DNA of 30,098 nucleotides from CAITNM01 sp021298215 (GTDB lineage Bacteria; Pseudomonadota; Alphaproteobacteria; Paracaedibacterales; CAITNM01): contig JBKCOJ010000002.1 in assembly GCA_046309815.1 (NCBI GenBank), forward strand, positions 1-30,098, given 5' to 3'. The notes under the pieces are model-generated. The model saw only the letters and a list, made by a program, of their open reading frames with translations. It searched no databases and had not been told where the DNA came from. Position numbers and translations under genes: made by a program. Positions 7,679 to 15,584 of the stretch are shown here, one piece after another (within the stretch, counting starts at the first letter, position 1; every line of letters begins with the position of its first letter).

Positions 7679-7719
7679 GAATATATGCAAACAGTAATGT
7701 TTTAATCGAAAGGAATAAA

Positions 7720-8187
7720 ATGACAAATTTTAAAAAAGTATGTGCTTTACTTATAACTGCTTCCAGTATCTACGCCATGGACTATTCAGATGAGATCATC
7801 ATAGGAGCAAAGGTGCGACCTATTTCTATTACAGCTACACTTATTACTTTCCCAACTGGTGAAATTAGGGAATTTAATGGAGTAAAAGCAGAATATAACC
7901 GCCTTCGTAGCAATAATGACTTTAGGGAGATACAATCGGAAAGCAAAAGTGGGCTAGAAATGCGTCCCATCGATTACATTGTAAGAACACCTGCAGAACT
8001 GGAATATCTTGAAAACGGCAATTTTAAATGGCGTGTTATGGATGGTAAAAAATATCTTTATGACGTAAAAACAAATGAAAATATAGATGAAGAAACTCAA
8101 ACGGCATTTATGAAAGTTTGTATGTTTAGAAGGGTCCTTAGTGACCGCCTAAAAAGTAAATACACAAGTGCTTATAGTGCTTATTAA
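7720..8187 (+). CDS. small secreted protein of unknown function
   Basis: This 155-residue protein has a signal peptide (MTNFKKVCALLITASSIYA) and a predicted mature start at MDYSDEIIIG. The mature part mixes predicted beta-rich (RPISITATLITFPTGEIREF) and charged helical stretches and carries two cysteines only in the signal peptide and near the C-terminus. No family is recognised. AAAGGAATAAA precedes the ATG, and a promoter-like pair lies 42 bp upstream. It stands alone between accD and the minus-strand PTS cluster, with its own promoter and a hairpin downstream. Export is inferred from the signal peptide; its final location is unknown. Confidence 0.8.
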   Translation: MTNFKKVCALLITASSIYAMDYSDEIIIGAKVRPISITATLITFPTGEIREFNGVKAEYNRLRSNNDFREIQSESKSGLEMRPIDYIVRTPAELEYLENGNFKWRVMDGKKYLYDVKTNENIDEETQTAFMKVCMFRRVLSDRLKSKYTSAYSAY

Positions 8188-8229
8188 GTATTATTACGTA
8201 AAATACGAGTAATTTTTTTAAGTGGATAA

Positions 8230-8262
8230 AATCGCGAGACAACTATTTAAAGTCTCGCGATT
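8230..8262. terminator. symmetric hairpin between convergent reading frames
   Basis: An 11-bp perfect stem, aatcgcgagac (8230-8240) with gtctcgcgatt (8252-8262), has an 11-nt loop. The plus strand lacks a following T-run and the minus strand has only a short one. A bidirectional terminator is plausible but not certain. Confidence 0.5.
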
Positions 8263-8560
8263 AAGCTACGAATAAGCGCATTTTACTTTGAGCGCGTGAC
8301 AAAATAAGCACCCTGCTGGTGGATATCTGCTCACCAATGTAAGCTTTGTCTATCACGTAAAACTCTCTCGAACTAATCAGTATCATCTTGCCTACCGTCA
8401 CATCATCAAAGGAGTTATTGGTTTGGTTAACATCACTCAACGCTGGACGTTTGATATGCATTTTACCTAAATGGTAAAGACTAGAGTGATGGGAACCAAG
8501 ACTGTGTTCTAAAGTTCTTAAAAATGTGACACCACTGAAATGCAGATAGAGCATCGACAT
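8261..8560 (-). pseudogene. possible remnant related to the 10289 secreted protein
   Basis: This is a 99-codon frame on the minus strand without signal peptide or good ribosome binding site. Residues around SFDDVTVGKMILISSREFYV resemble DFEDTVSTGRFLISARELFT in the mature N-terminus of the protein at 10289 (LIS-S/A-RE-F/L conserved). If the similarity is real, this is a decayed duplicate that has lost its signal peptide. A dispersed repeat lies at 8586-8628, just upstream. It could equally be a chance frame. Confidence 0.3.
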
Positions 8561-8585
8561 TAAAAGGCTGCATCTTACCCTCTCT

Positions 8586-8628
8586 CGTCGTCCCTGCGAG
8601 GGCTTTAGCCTGAATTCGAGGATCCATC
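8586..8628. repeat. dispersed intergenic repeat copy
   Basis: The sequence begins cgtcgtccctgcgag and ends cgaggatccat, matching the ends of the element found at 17558 and 22068. The centre (gggctttagcc) forms a short stem. Confidence 0.5.
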
Positions 8629-8646
8629 ATTTGATCCCAGTATTCA

Positions 8647-8892
8647 TTATCCCCCAAAAACTTGCTGTAAATCTTCCAGCACCTCAGAGGGCAGCGGATT
8701 ACTTGTGCTCAACGTAAACGCCTCTCCACACTCTATTTGCAACAACAGCAGCTCTAAAATTGAAAGCATATCAATAGTTTTGCCCTTGCAATGAAAACGG
8801 AGCGGCGTAAAGGGTTTTAGGATGTCGATAATTTTTGCACACGGTCGAGCATGTAGCCCCTCGGGTATGCCAACCTTAAATTCGTAGTCCAT
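8647..8892 (-). CDS. ptsH: HPr-family phosphocarrier protein
   Basis: At 81 residues it has the HPr active-site block EGLHARPCAKI with the phosphorylatable His14. A serine lies at the regulatory position (Ser44, in DMLSILELL), although the surrounding sequence departs from the usual KSxxxLM pattern. HPr receives phosphate from enzyme I and passes it to EIIA. In alphaproteobacteria with incomplete PTS the chain is thought to be regulatory rather than for sugar uptake. Its start codon overlaps the end of the EIIA gene, indicating translational coupling. No permease subunit is present. Confidence 0.93.
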   Translation of the reverse strand: MDYEFKVGIPEGLHARPCAKIIDILKPFTPLRFHCKGKTIDMLSILELLLLQIECGEAFTLSTSNPLPSEVLEDLQQVFGG

Positions 8893-9308
8893 TACGAATT
8901 CACAGCTTGTGGTGTCGATAAAAGCGTCGAAGCAATCTGGATGTACTTGCGCCCCGCATCAAACGCTTTTTGTGCTACCTCCGGCAATACATGGCTGTTT
9001 CTGTTTTCCACAAATTTAATAAACATCGGCAAATTAACACCTGCTATAACTTCCACCGGTTTTATCCCGAGCACCGACATAGCTAAATTTGAAGGCGTAC
9101 CGCCAAACATATCTGTTAAAATGACCACACCCTTTCCGGTATTAATCTCATCAATGCTTTTGTGTAGCTCTTGCCTTTTGACTTCAGGGTCATCATGAGG
9201 GTTGCACGTGATGTACCGAATGTTGTCTTGAGGTCCCATAATGGTTTCAAGAGTCTCAATCAAAGCTTTTCCCAAGGTTCCATGGGTAAGCAGCAAAACA
9301 CCAATCAT
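8892..9308 (-). CDS. PTS mannose-type EIIA domain protein
   Basis: This 138-residue single-domain EIIA of the mannose family has the phosphoacceptor in LLLTHGTLG (His9) and the typical LTDMFGGTPSNLAMS block. It would accept phosphate from HPr, encoded immediately downstream with overlapping codons. There is no EIIB, EIIC or EIID domain, as in the regulatory PTS of alphaproteobacteria. It lies 9 bp downstream of rapZ in the same operon. Confidence 0.94.
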   Translation of the reverse strand: MIGVLLLTHGTLGKALIETLETIMGPQDNIRYITCNPHDDPEVKRQELHKSIDEINTGKGVVILTDMFGGTPSNLAMSVLGIKPVEVIAGVNLPMFIKFVENRNSHVLPEVAQKAFDAGRKYIQIASTLLSTPQAVNS

Positions 9309-9317
9309 AAAAACACT

Positions 9318-10169
9318 CTATAGGTCGCGATGTTCAATAACACAATCATACTGTAATTTTTTAAGAAGGCTATGAAAAAATTCAGCAACAAACACGCTGC
9401 GATGTTGACCTCCCGTACATCCAAAAGCGATAGTCAAATAAAAGCGCCCTTGTTCCTTGTATCCCAAAATTGCATTGATCAAAAATTCTTTGAAATGATG
9501 CTCAACAATCATCCAGCGTTGATCCTGTTTGATGTAATGCTGTACATCTTTATCTTTGCCGGATAAAGGTTGCAAGTGCTTTTCATAAAACGGATTACTT
9601 AAAAAACGCACATCAATAATCAAATCCGCATTTTTGGGTAATGATTTTTTATAAGAAAACGAAAGCAATTGAATTTTAAGAGTGTGCGCATCTGCTCCTT
9701 GAAAATAATGCTGCAAAACATTTCGTAAATGCCGCGCATTAAAATCCGTAGTATTCAGCTGTATTTCAGCAATTTTTTTAAGTGGTGTCAGGCGCTGTTT
9801 TTCAAGTCTAACTGCTGTTTGCAAATCTTTGGCATCAATAGGGTGAGGCCGCCGTGATTCATTATAGCGCTTCAAAATGGTCTCTTCATCACACTCTAAA
9901 TATACAATGCGCAAATTAATAGCAGGATTGGCGCGCAAATCTTTTAGAAGTTTTTCTGCTTCGGGGGCAGTAAAATCAATGCTTTCAAGTCCGACCACTA
10001 CCATATTTTTAGAAAACGGCACTTTCGTAAAATGCCCCACTAACGCTGGCATCATCAGCAGTGGCAGGTTATCAATAATCTGATACCCTTGATCTTCCAA
10101 TGCTTTCAAAGCTGTGGTTCTTCCAGCCCCAGAAGGGCCGGTAACAATAACTAAAGGCAGCGTGCTCAT
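9318..10169 (-). CDS. rapZ: RapZ-type P-loop ATPase / RNase adapter
   Basis: This 283-residue protein has an N-terminal Walker A (GPSGAGRTT, residues 11-19) and the family-typical ALEDQGYQIIDNLPL. Its C-terminal domain has GCTGGQHRSVFVAE, the signature of the YvcJ/RapZ family. In E. coli RapZ delivers GlmZ/GlmY to RNase E; the alphaproteobacterial role is less clear. The order rapZ-EIIA-HPr matches alphaproteobacteria, but hprK, which normally precedes rapZ, is missing here. The upstream neighbour is instead a divergent secreted-protein gene at 10289. Confidence 0.95.
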   Translation of the reverse strand: MSTLPLVIVTGPSGAGRTTALKALEDQGYQIIDNLPLLMMPALVGHFTKVPFSKNMVVVGLESIDFTAPEAEKLLKDLRANPAINLRIVYLECDEETILKRYNESRRPHPIDAKDLQTAVRLEKQRLTPLKKIAEIQLNTTDFNARHLRNVLQHYFQGADAHTLKIQLLSFSYKKSLPKNADLIIDVRFLSNPFYEKHLQPLSGKDKDVQHYIKQDQRWMIVEHHFKEFLINAILGYKEQGRFYLTIAFGCTGGQHRSVFVAEFFHSLLKKLQYDCVIEHRDL

Positions 10170-10288
10170 GAATCAGTGTCTGGGTACCATACTGCTATTA
10201 TAGACTATAATTTATTAAAATTTATCTAAATCTGTTCGCAAAAATGGGGTATACAGAAACATGATTTAATTCTAGAAGGAAAATATTC

Positions 10289-10933
10289 ATGAAGATAAAA
10301 AATATACTGCTAGCTCTTACCTTTATTAGTTTTGTACATGCTAGTACCCCCGATTTTGAAGATACGGTTTCGACCGGAAGGTTTCTCATTAGTGCACGAG
10401 AATTATTTACCATAAAGCTAAATACACTTGAGCTTGAAGAACAAACTAAGATTGCTCTGGCAAATCCAAGATTTCACCAATCAATGTCAGGGGCATTTTA
10501 CTCAACGTTAGAAGCAACAAATAAGAAAGTAGCAAAACTTTTTACTGCTATGTGCTCACCAGATAGTAAAATGGGTAATTTGTCTTGGGCATATAATGAA
10601 GAGGAGGGCTACAAGATTGCAGCTGAAGATGAGTTTCTCTGCATCAGCCCATATCAGCAGTTAATTATTGAGTTTGCACGAGAATTGCGTCAAACAATCA
10701 CAGATAAATTAAATAGAGAAACTATTAGCGAAGAGCCTTCAAATACTTGGGAATATGCAGCTCAGTATGAAAATGAAGCACTACAATTACTTTTCTTGCC
10801 GTTTCCTAAAGCGTTGGAGAAAATTAATACGACATTTTCTGGCATAGACATATATGGAGAAAGTGTCCAACAGAAAAAAGATATGTTGATTGCAACGCTT
10901 ACAGTCGTGACGAGAAACGAAGATATTGCATGA
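10289..10933 (+). CDS. secreted protein of unknown function, coupled to PCuAC gene
   Basis: This 214-residue protein has a signal peptide MKIKNILLALTFISFVHA and a mature start near STPDFEDTV. The rest is predicted mostly helical with scattered cysteines (MCSPD, FLCISPY). No family is recognised. GAAGGA lies 8 nt before the ATG. Its stop codon overlaps the start of the copper-chaperone gene at 10930 (ATGA), so the two are co-translated, which suggests a shared periplasmic location. The ILLALTFIS core of its signal peptide is identical to that of the unrelated protein at 20024. The doubtful minus-strand frame at 8261 shows local similarity to residues 22-42. Confidence 0.82.
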   Translation: MKIKNILLALTFISFVHASTPDFEDTVSTGRFLISARELFTIKLNTLELEEQTKIALANPRFHQSMSGAFYSTLEATNKKVAKLFTAMCSPDSKMGNLSWAYNEEEGYKIAAEDEFLCISPYQQLIIEFARELRQTITDKLNRETISEEPSNTWEYAAQYENEALQLLFLPFPKALEKINTTFSGIDIYGESVQQKKDMLIATLTVVTRNEDIA

Positions 10934-11436
10934 TCATTCGCTGGCTATCCTGTTTCTTTCTTACCTTAAGCCTTTTCGCGGCAGATAAAGTCGAGGTCAA
11001 AAATCTTGAACTTAACATCCTCAAAGGCGTTAAGAATGGGGCAGGGTACGTCAGCATCTATAACGGCAATACATTTACCATAAACCTTCATACAGTAACC
11101 GTTCAGCCTGAGGTTTTTGACCATATCGAATTGCACGATCACGTGCCGCGAAAAGATGAAAACGGTATCGACTACATGGAAATGATAGAAATTCCTGAAA
11201 TCGAAATTGCTCCAGGCGCTACACTTTTTCTTCAGCCAGGGTCCAAACACCTGATGCTGATGAACATCAGCCCCAATCTTTGCCAGCATAAAACCTTGCG
11301 TTTTGAATTTTCTTTTAGAAGTACGCAGGGCAATTTCTCAAAAACGATAGACCATGCTCCACAACATAAGAGATGTATTAATCTAAACTCTGACGTTGCA
11401 AACCCAGCATTTTCTTCTTCGTTGCCTGGTGGGTAG
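10930..11436 (+). CDS. PCuAC-family periplasmic copper chaperone
   Basis: This 168-residue protein has a signal peptide (MIIRWLSCFFLTLSLFA) and one PCuAC (DUF461) domain. The copper ligands of the family motif can be placed: His69/His71 in IELHDHV, Met83/Met85 in DYMEMIEI, and His107-x-Met109 in PGSKHLMLMNI, with 21 residues between Met85 and His107 as in the consensus. PCuAC proteins carry Cu(I) in the periplasm, chiefly for cytochrome c oxidase assembly. It is translationally coupled to the upstream secreted protein by an ATGA overlap. The usual partner SCO gene is not in the window. The segment between the His and Met ligands is slightly longer than the consensus. Confidence 0.9.
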   Translation: MIIRWLSCFFLTLSLFAADKVEVKNLELNILKGVKNGAGYVSIYNGNTFTINLHTVTVQPEVFDHIELHDHVPRKDENGIDYMEMIEIPEIEIAPGATLFLQPGSKHLMLMNISPNLCQHKTLRFEFSFRSTQGNFSKTIDHAPQHKRCINLNSDVANPAFSSSLPGG

Positions 11437-11715
11437 GGTAAAATACTAATGTGCTTGGTTGATTCAGCGAAATTGCCAACAATCTTCTTCTTGTCCTCGT
11501 TTAATTGCTTGCCTCGCTGACAGCCAGAGATTTATTAAATATGACACTCCGCGGCTTGTTTTATTTGGCTCCCCGCAGGTCCATTAACATCAACGCATAC
11601 AAGCTATGCATAAAAAATATGTTTTTTTCTAAAATTTTTTCTTCCAGACTTTTTATTGGCAAGTCATTTGTACCATCAAGTATTTGTCTGTTTAATTTTA
11701 TAAAGGAGTTTATAG
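11437..11715. other. intergenic region before the helical-repeat gene cluster
   Basis: No gene is supported; an overlapping frame from 11505 is AT-driven and lacks a ribosome binding site. A small hairpin (gcata...tatgc, about 11595-11609) is followed by T-rich sequence. The segment 11628-11672 resembles 15879-15925 upstream of the gene at 15958, suggesting related promoters. Confidence 0.4.
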
Positions 11716-12648
11716 ATGAAATTATTAAAAAGTCTAGCGTGTGTATTATTAACGTCAGCAGCAATGCTTTCTGCATCCGGTTTTGATAGCACTACTGGTG
11801 ATGTTGATGGCAGTGAGATCTCTCGAAGCTTTACTGAAAGCCATGCAAAGGCAATAGGAACAGATACTTTTCCAATCACGTCAAATGAAGTTGCTTCTGT
11901 AGTTCTTTTAACGTTGTCTGAACAAGCAAATGAAGCAGGAAATGAAGAAATATCTTCTGTATTTACTTCTTTGTTAGGTCAAGATTCAGCAACTATCATA
12001 TCAGGATTAAAGGGAATAAGCTTTACGATGTCTGTTGAAGGTACTGAGGAAAACTTAACAACTGACGTACCTGAGATAAACGCAATAACTTTCTTGCGTG
12101 ACACAACAGCGGAACTTGTAACTTTCCTTGAAACATTCGATGTTGCACCAACTACGTGGTATACATCTGCATCAAGCCTAGTACCAACTTCAGAAGCAAC
12201 AGAAAGCGCTACTGTTTGGGGCATTTCTCAGGCTCAACGCGAAGTATTTAATCTTGCAAGATTAACAACTGGAATAAGATATTCAAACAGCTCAGATATG
12301 GAAAGTAGTATGCCTGAGCAGACTATTTTAGTTTCTTCTTTGTTTTCGTATGATCCTCGTGAAGCACTTGATATTTTAGAAAATGGTCGTCTCGATATTA
12401 AATTAAGTAGCGATAGTTCTGTCAATGCTGAAGAAATAGCTGCGGCAGAAAGAGCGAAAGTAAAACTTATGGATGCTCTTACATCTGTAATTCAATCCTT
12501 AACAGCAGATGAAATCTCCTCTGCAGTAGTTACTGAAGGAAGGGGTAGACTAAATTCAAGCGAAGACCATTCTGATATTGCTGATCTTTTAAAAACAATG
12601 ACTGTCCAACAAATAACAGCGACTGTAAAAGAAGGAACGGAATCATAA
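11716..12648 (+). CDS. secreted helical-repeat protein (largest complete member)
   Basis: This 310-residue protein has a signal peptide (MKLLKSLACVLLTSAAMLSA) and no cysteine in the mature part. Three internal units can be aligned by eye. The first is NEVASVVLLTLSEQA...EEISSVFTSLLGQD. The second is REVFNLARLTTG...ILVSSLFSYDPREALDIL. The third is DEISSAVVTEG...SDIADLLKTMTVQQI. Each would be a pair of amphipathic helices. The first unit matches NPFEVASVILARLYLLADE in the protein at 13420. AAGGAG lies 7-8 nt before the ATG, and a terminator follows at 12681. No enzymatic motif is visible; the helical repeats suggest a scaffold or protein-binding role, which is inference only. Confidence 0.85.
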   Translation: MKLLKSLACVLLTSAAMLSASGFDSTTGDVDGSEISRSFTESHAKAIGTDTFPITSNEVASVVLLTLSEQANEAGNEEISSVFTSLLGQDSATIISGLKGISFTMSVEGTEENLTTDVPEINAITFLRDTTAELVTFLETFDVAPTTWYTSASSLVPTSEATESATVWGISQAQREVFNLARLTTGIRYSNSSDMESSMPEQTILVSSLFSYDPREALDILENGRLDIKLSSDSSVNAEEIAAAERAKVKLMDALTSVIQSLTADEISSAVVTEGRGRLNSSEDHSDIADLLKTMTVQQITATVKEGTES

Positions 12649-12680
12649 AAGTAAACTAGTTTATTTTTAAAATACTATAG

Positions 12681-12707
12681 CCGGCACAGCGATGCGCCGG
12701 TTTTTTT
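12681..12707 (+). terminator. terminator after the 11716 gene
   Basis: The arms ccggc (12681-12685) and gccgg (12696-12700) flank a 10-nt loop and are followed by seven T residues. Confidence 0.75.
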
Positions 12708-12752
12708 ATTGTCATTACAATCACTTTCTAAAGGTACATACAATTACTTTTG

Positions 12753-12791
12753 CTGTCATCTCTGCGGGCTTTGAGGACGAATGCAGGGGTT
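12753..12791. repeat. decayed dispersed repeat
   Basis: The sequence ctgtcatctctgcgggc...gaatgcaggggttt is a diverged form of the gtcaccctgcgaagg...ggggattcaa type of element seen at 21404. Confidence 0.35.
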
Positions 12792-12891
12792 TAATCTAAT
12801 AAATATTAATATGCGAAAACTAAAAATCCTTGCAAGGAAAATACAAAAAAGATGATACTGATAAACATATAAAAACAACCCTAGAGATAAC

Positions 12892-13392
12892 ATGCGCCTG
12901 TTTTTGTTCGTCCTATTAAATGCTACCTTTCTTTCTGTGACAGCGTCAGATAACGACATACCTCTCACTTTCACCGAAGCTTCAACCATTTTTTTGCAAC
13001 GTCTAAAACCTAAATTAACCGCATCAGGTAAAGAAGATGTAGCAAGTCTTATAGATGATTTAGAAAGCGATGCAACAGCTTTGAATAGCAAAACAAGACA
13101 AGGGCTAGACGCTTTGGAGATTCAGATAGAGGATGGTGAGACAAAAGGATTTCTGCGATTACAGGTCACTTCCATCTGCAATTGCTTTTCGCAAAAAAGT
13201 GATTTAGATCAACTATACTGGATAATGCATTCAATAAACGGCTTGCAAGGTTTTGTTGACAAACCTCACTCAAACAATATCAATCCCCGATTAATTCCCA
13301 AAAATGAGGAAAAAAATGATATTCTGGCTAAACGCTTAGTAAGAAAGAAAAGTTTTTCCTTTTGCGAATACCTTTTTTCATGCAGACTTTAA
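12892..13392 (+). CDS. secreted protein, short helical-repeat-like
   Basis: This 166-residue protein has a signal peptide (MRLFLFVLLNATFLSVTA). Residues around FTEASTIFLQRLKPKLTASG and EDVASLIDDLESDATAL resemble one helical-hairpin unit of the proteins at 11716 and 13420. The C-terminal half is Lys/Asn-rich and ends with basic and cysteine-containing sequence (KSFSFCEYLFSCRL) not seen in the paralogues. This could mean a frameshifted or replaced C-terminus. The ribosome binding site is weak (GAGA). It lies 27 bp upstream of the 13420 gene and may be cotranscribed with it. Function unknown. Confidence 0.62.
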   Translation: MRLFLFVLLNATFLSVTASDNDIPLTFTEASTIFLQRLKPKLTASGKEDVASLIDDLESDATALNSKTRQGLDALEIQIEDGETKGFLRLQVTSICNCFSQKSDLDQLYWIMHSINGLQGFVDKPHSNNINPRLIPKNEEKNDILAKRLVRKKSFSFCEYLFSCRL

Positions 13393-13419
13393 GACATGTA
13401 TTGAAAAAACCGGAAGCAA

Positions 13420-14367
13420 ATGTACAAGTACCTAACAACATGCCTTATCGCATTGTGGTCGCTCACAACTTCAACGAATGCAATGGAAGATGAGGTTACG
13501 GAACTTAATCGTGAAACTCTTGCCCCCTGGGTCGTTGCTCAGCTTAGTGCGTTGCACGATAAGCTTGAGCAAGCCTCTCAAACAGAAGCTACCCAAATCA
13601 TTGCTTTACTGAGCTCTTCCCCTTATGAATTCACCGGTACCTTGGAAAAACTAAGAGAACACCATTTCCAAACAACGTATCCCGATTCTGATTTTGAGTC
13701 GGAATTTGAATCTGCCCCAGTAACACCCGTTAAAAGCAACGTTAAAAAAGAAATACAAAAGATAATAAGACATATCGAATGGGTGCTTTTGTTAGAAACA
13801 GAAGAGAAAGTAAGTCTTGATTTAAACCCTTTCGAAGTTGCTAGTGTTATTTTGGCTCGTCTTTATTTGTTGGCGGATGAAAATAGTTACTCTAAACGTT
13901 CTCTTGAAACAATTTTTGGTTTGCTGATAACCAACGAAAAAGTAGATGTATCATGCGCTCTTTCTATGCTTAAAACACGATTCGTGGACGTAGGGGAAAC
14001 AAGCAAAGAGCTAACATTAGCAGCTTCTTTGTTTGATGTTCTTCAGCAACCTAAGGTAGCTACAAAATGGGGAATTTCAACGGATAATAAATTAATCTCC
14101 CTTGAAACAGAAGCAACGGATGCAGAAGAAATTGCTTTGTCTCAATACGAGAACAGCATTATTAGAATGAATCGAGAAATTCCGATGTTTTGGGCAAATA
14201 TTGAAATACACAAAGGTGCAGGTCCGCAGCATACACATGTATACGCTCTAAGCTTACTAACAAAGCCATTAGCAGAATCAATCTCTATATTAGAAAAAAG
14301 AACGCAGATAAATCAAACGCTTGTGAAAATACTTAGTGAATTGGTCAATCAGCCATTAAAGGCGTAA
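13420..14367 (+). CDS. secreted helical-repeat protein
   Basis: This 315-residue protein has a signal peptide (MYKYLTTCLIALWSLTTSTNA) and a mature start near MEDEVTELN. About three helix-pair units are visible: LAPWVVAQLSALHDKL...QIIALLSSSPYEF, then NPFEVASVILARLYLLADE...TIFGLLITNEK, then a weaker third near EEIALSQYENS...HVYALSLLTKPL. The second unit matches the first unit of the protein at 11716, with identical EVASV. The first unit resembles the truncated protein at 16489 (WV...AL, then I-x2-LL/ML-x-SSP). GGAA lies 6 nt before the ATG. It converges on the minus-strand gene at 14372 with only 4 bp between. No known domain is recognised. Confidence 0.82.
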   Translation: MYKYLTTCLIALWSLTTSTNAMEDEVTELNRETLAPWVVAQLSALHDKLEQASQTEATQIIALLSSSPYEFTGTLEKLREHHFQTTYPDSDFESEFESAPVTPVKSNVKKEIQKIIRHIEWVLLLETEEKVSLDLNPFEVASVILARLYLLADENSYSKRSLETIFGLLITNEKVDVSCALSMLKTRFVDVGETSKELTLAASLFDVLQQPKVATKWGISTDNKLISLETEATDAEEIALSQYENSIIRMNREIPMFWANIEIHKGAGPQHTHVYALSLLTKPLAESISILEKRTQINQTLVKILSELVNQPLKA

Positions 14368-14371
14368 GATT

Positions 14372-14920
14372 TTACTGTCGTGTTCTTTTTTTAACTTGGG
14401 TATTTACCTGAGAATTCGCTTCGTTCATGGCCATGCCTTCTGCAGCTCCGCCTGGATTGTTTGCAAGGTTCTCTGCTTGATCCATTTTATCTTCAAGTCG
14501 TTCTAATTTTGCATCATATTTTCCAGCCACTGCACAACCCGAAGCAATTCCTCCTCCTACATTAGGCACATTGGACAAAGCAACAATTTCCATTTTATCG
14601 CACGTCTTGGACATTTTTTTCACATTGTCGATACATTTTTTTAAGCTATTAAAAGCTTGTTTATCGGTGGGATGCGTCATGAGGTGTGGCAACACTTTCA
14701 TCATCTTCGGCATGCATTGCATCATTTTTTTAGTCTCAGTTAAAAGTTTCTTGGCATCCTTCATTGCTCCGCCTAAACCTTTACCAACCTTGCTAATCCC
14801 CTTTTTTATGGACTTGCCAACATTAGGTTTTTTGCCACAATACCCTTCAGGAGCTGAAATAAATGCCATCGCAATAAAGAGCATTATACTTGTAATAAAT
14901 AATCTATTTTCCGGACGCAT
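14372..14920 (-). CDS. Lys/Met/Gly-rich exported protein of unknown function
   Basis: This 182-residue protein read from ATG 14920 has an N-terminal hydrophobic segment (NRLFITSIMLFIAMAFISA) that could be a signal peptide or anchor. The mature part starts KKPNVGKSIKKGISKVGKGL, a strongly basic amphipathic stretch with glycines. A Met/Lys-rich segment follows (TKKMMQCMPKMMKVL), then four spaced cysteines and a Gln/Asn-rich tail. An upstream TTG at 14926 would add two residues; neither start has a good ribosome binding site. The basic Gly/Lys helix resembles membrane-active peptides in composition, which is only a compositional remark. No family is recognised. Confidence 0.68.
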   Translation of the reverse strand: MRPENRLFITSIMLFIAMAFISAPEGYCGKKPNVGKSIKKGISKVGKGLGGAMKDAKKLLTETKKMMQCMPKMMKVLPHLMTHPTDKQAFNSLKKCIDNVKKMSKTCDKMEIVALSNVPNVGGGIASGCAVAGKYDAKLERLEDKMDQAENLANNPGGAAEGMAMNEANSQVNTQVKKRTRQ

Positions 14921-15083
14921 ATTCAAAAATATTTTATAAATTTGTTTATTATAAGTATTAAACCATTAATATTTTGATAACATTGCCTAAAATTGTATTT
15001 ACATAGTTTTAACTTTTAGAGGATACTTTAAGTCGGATATAAAACTTTTTGAGAAACAATCTAACGCAGTAGTAGGAGAAAAA

Positions 15084-15584
15084 ATGCAATTACTAAAGAA
15101 ACTTGGATTTGTCGTAATGACTTTAGGTTTGCTCATGGCAGGGGATGCCTCGGATAGGGATAGTCTAAGCAGTGATGAAGGAGATGGAATACCGAGAACA
15201 GCAACGAATCCATCATCAGAGCAAGGCGCAGGTCTAGGCTCAGGAGTAAGCGGGGAGCAGCAAGATGGGTGCGCATGCGGACGTCCTGATTGCCCGCTAG
15301 CAAGAATGCCAAGAGCGAGTATTCCAGTAGGGATGTGGATATTTCCAGATGGGCGATCTGTCATTCTAGCAGTGTCTGCTACAGATTTAGCGAGGATGAC
15401 AGTAATGTCGAGATTGTTAACGCTTCAAAGAAATGGAAATAATTCTACAACCATATGCCAGTGCCAAGATCCACGTTGCCCCGCAAGGTTGATTGACAGC
15501 CTTATGACCGCTTCTAGAAATAGAGAATCGGGAGTAGACGGGGTGGGGCGCCCTTCACGTCAAAATGGTGAAGGAGATCAATAA
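15084..15584 (+). CDS. secreted protein with two CxC-x4-C motifs
   Basis: This 166-residue protein has the signal peptide MQLLKKLGFVVMTLGLLMAG, nearly the same as those at 17009 and 22207. The mature part is Ser/Gly-rich, then carries two three-cysteine motifs: CACGRPDCPLARM (Cys63, 65, 70) and CQCQDPRCPARL (Cys125, 127, 132). They are separated by a hydrophobic stretch (GRSVILAVSATDL). The motif C-x-C-x2-P-x-C-(P)-x-A-R recurs once in the protein at 17009. Six cysteines in two matched sets could form metal sites or disulfides. AGGAGA lies 5-10 nt before the ATG. No family is recognised and function is unknown. Confidence 0.8.
   Translation: MQLLKKLGFVVMTLGLLMAGDASDRDSLSSDEGDGIPRTATNPSSEQGAGLGSGVSGEQQDGCACGRPDCPLARMPRASIPVGMWIFPDGRSVILAVSATDLARMTVMSRLLTLQRNGNNSTTICQCQDPRCPARLIDSLMTASRNRESGVDGVGRPSRQNGEGDQ

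Noticed and set aside
7583..7705. A 40-codon frame with AAGGAG 12 nt upstream, in the spacer before the 7720 gene.
   Set aside because: It overlaps the likely promoter of the 7720 gene, has poor spacing to the ribosome binding site and no recognisable content.
11505..11786. A 93-codon plus-strand frame overlapping the start of the 11716 gene.
   Set aside because: No ribosome binding site or signal peptide, and it overlaps a well-supported gene; best explained by AT-rich spacer.
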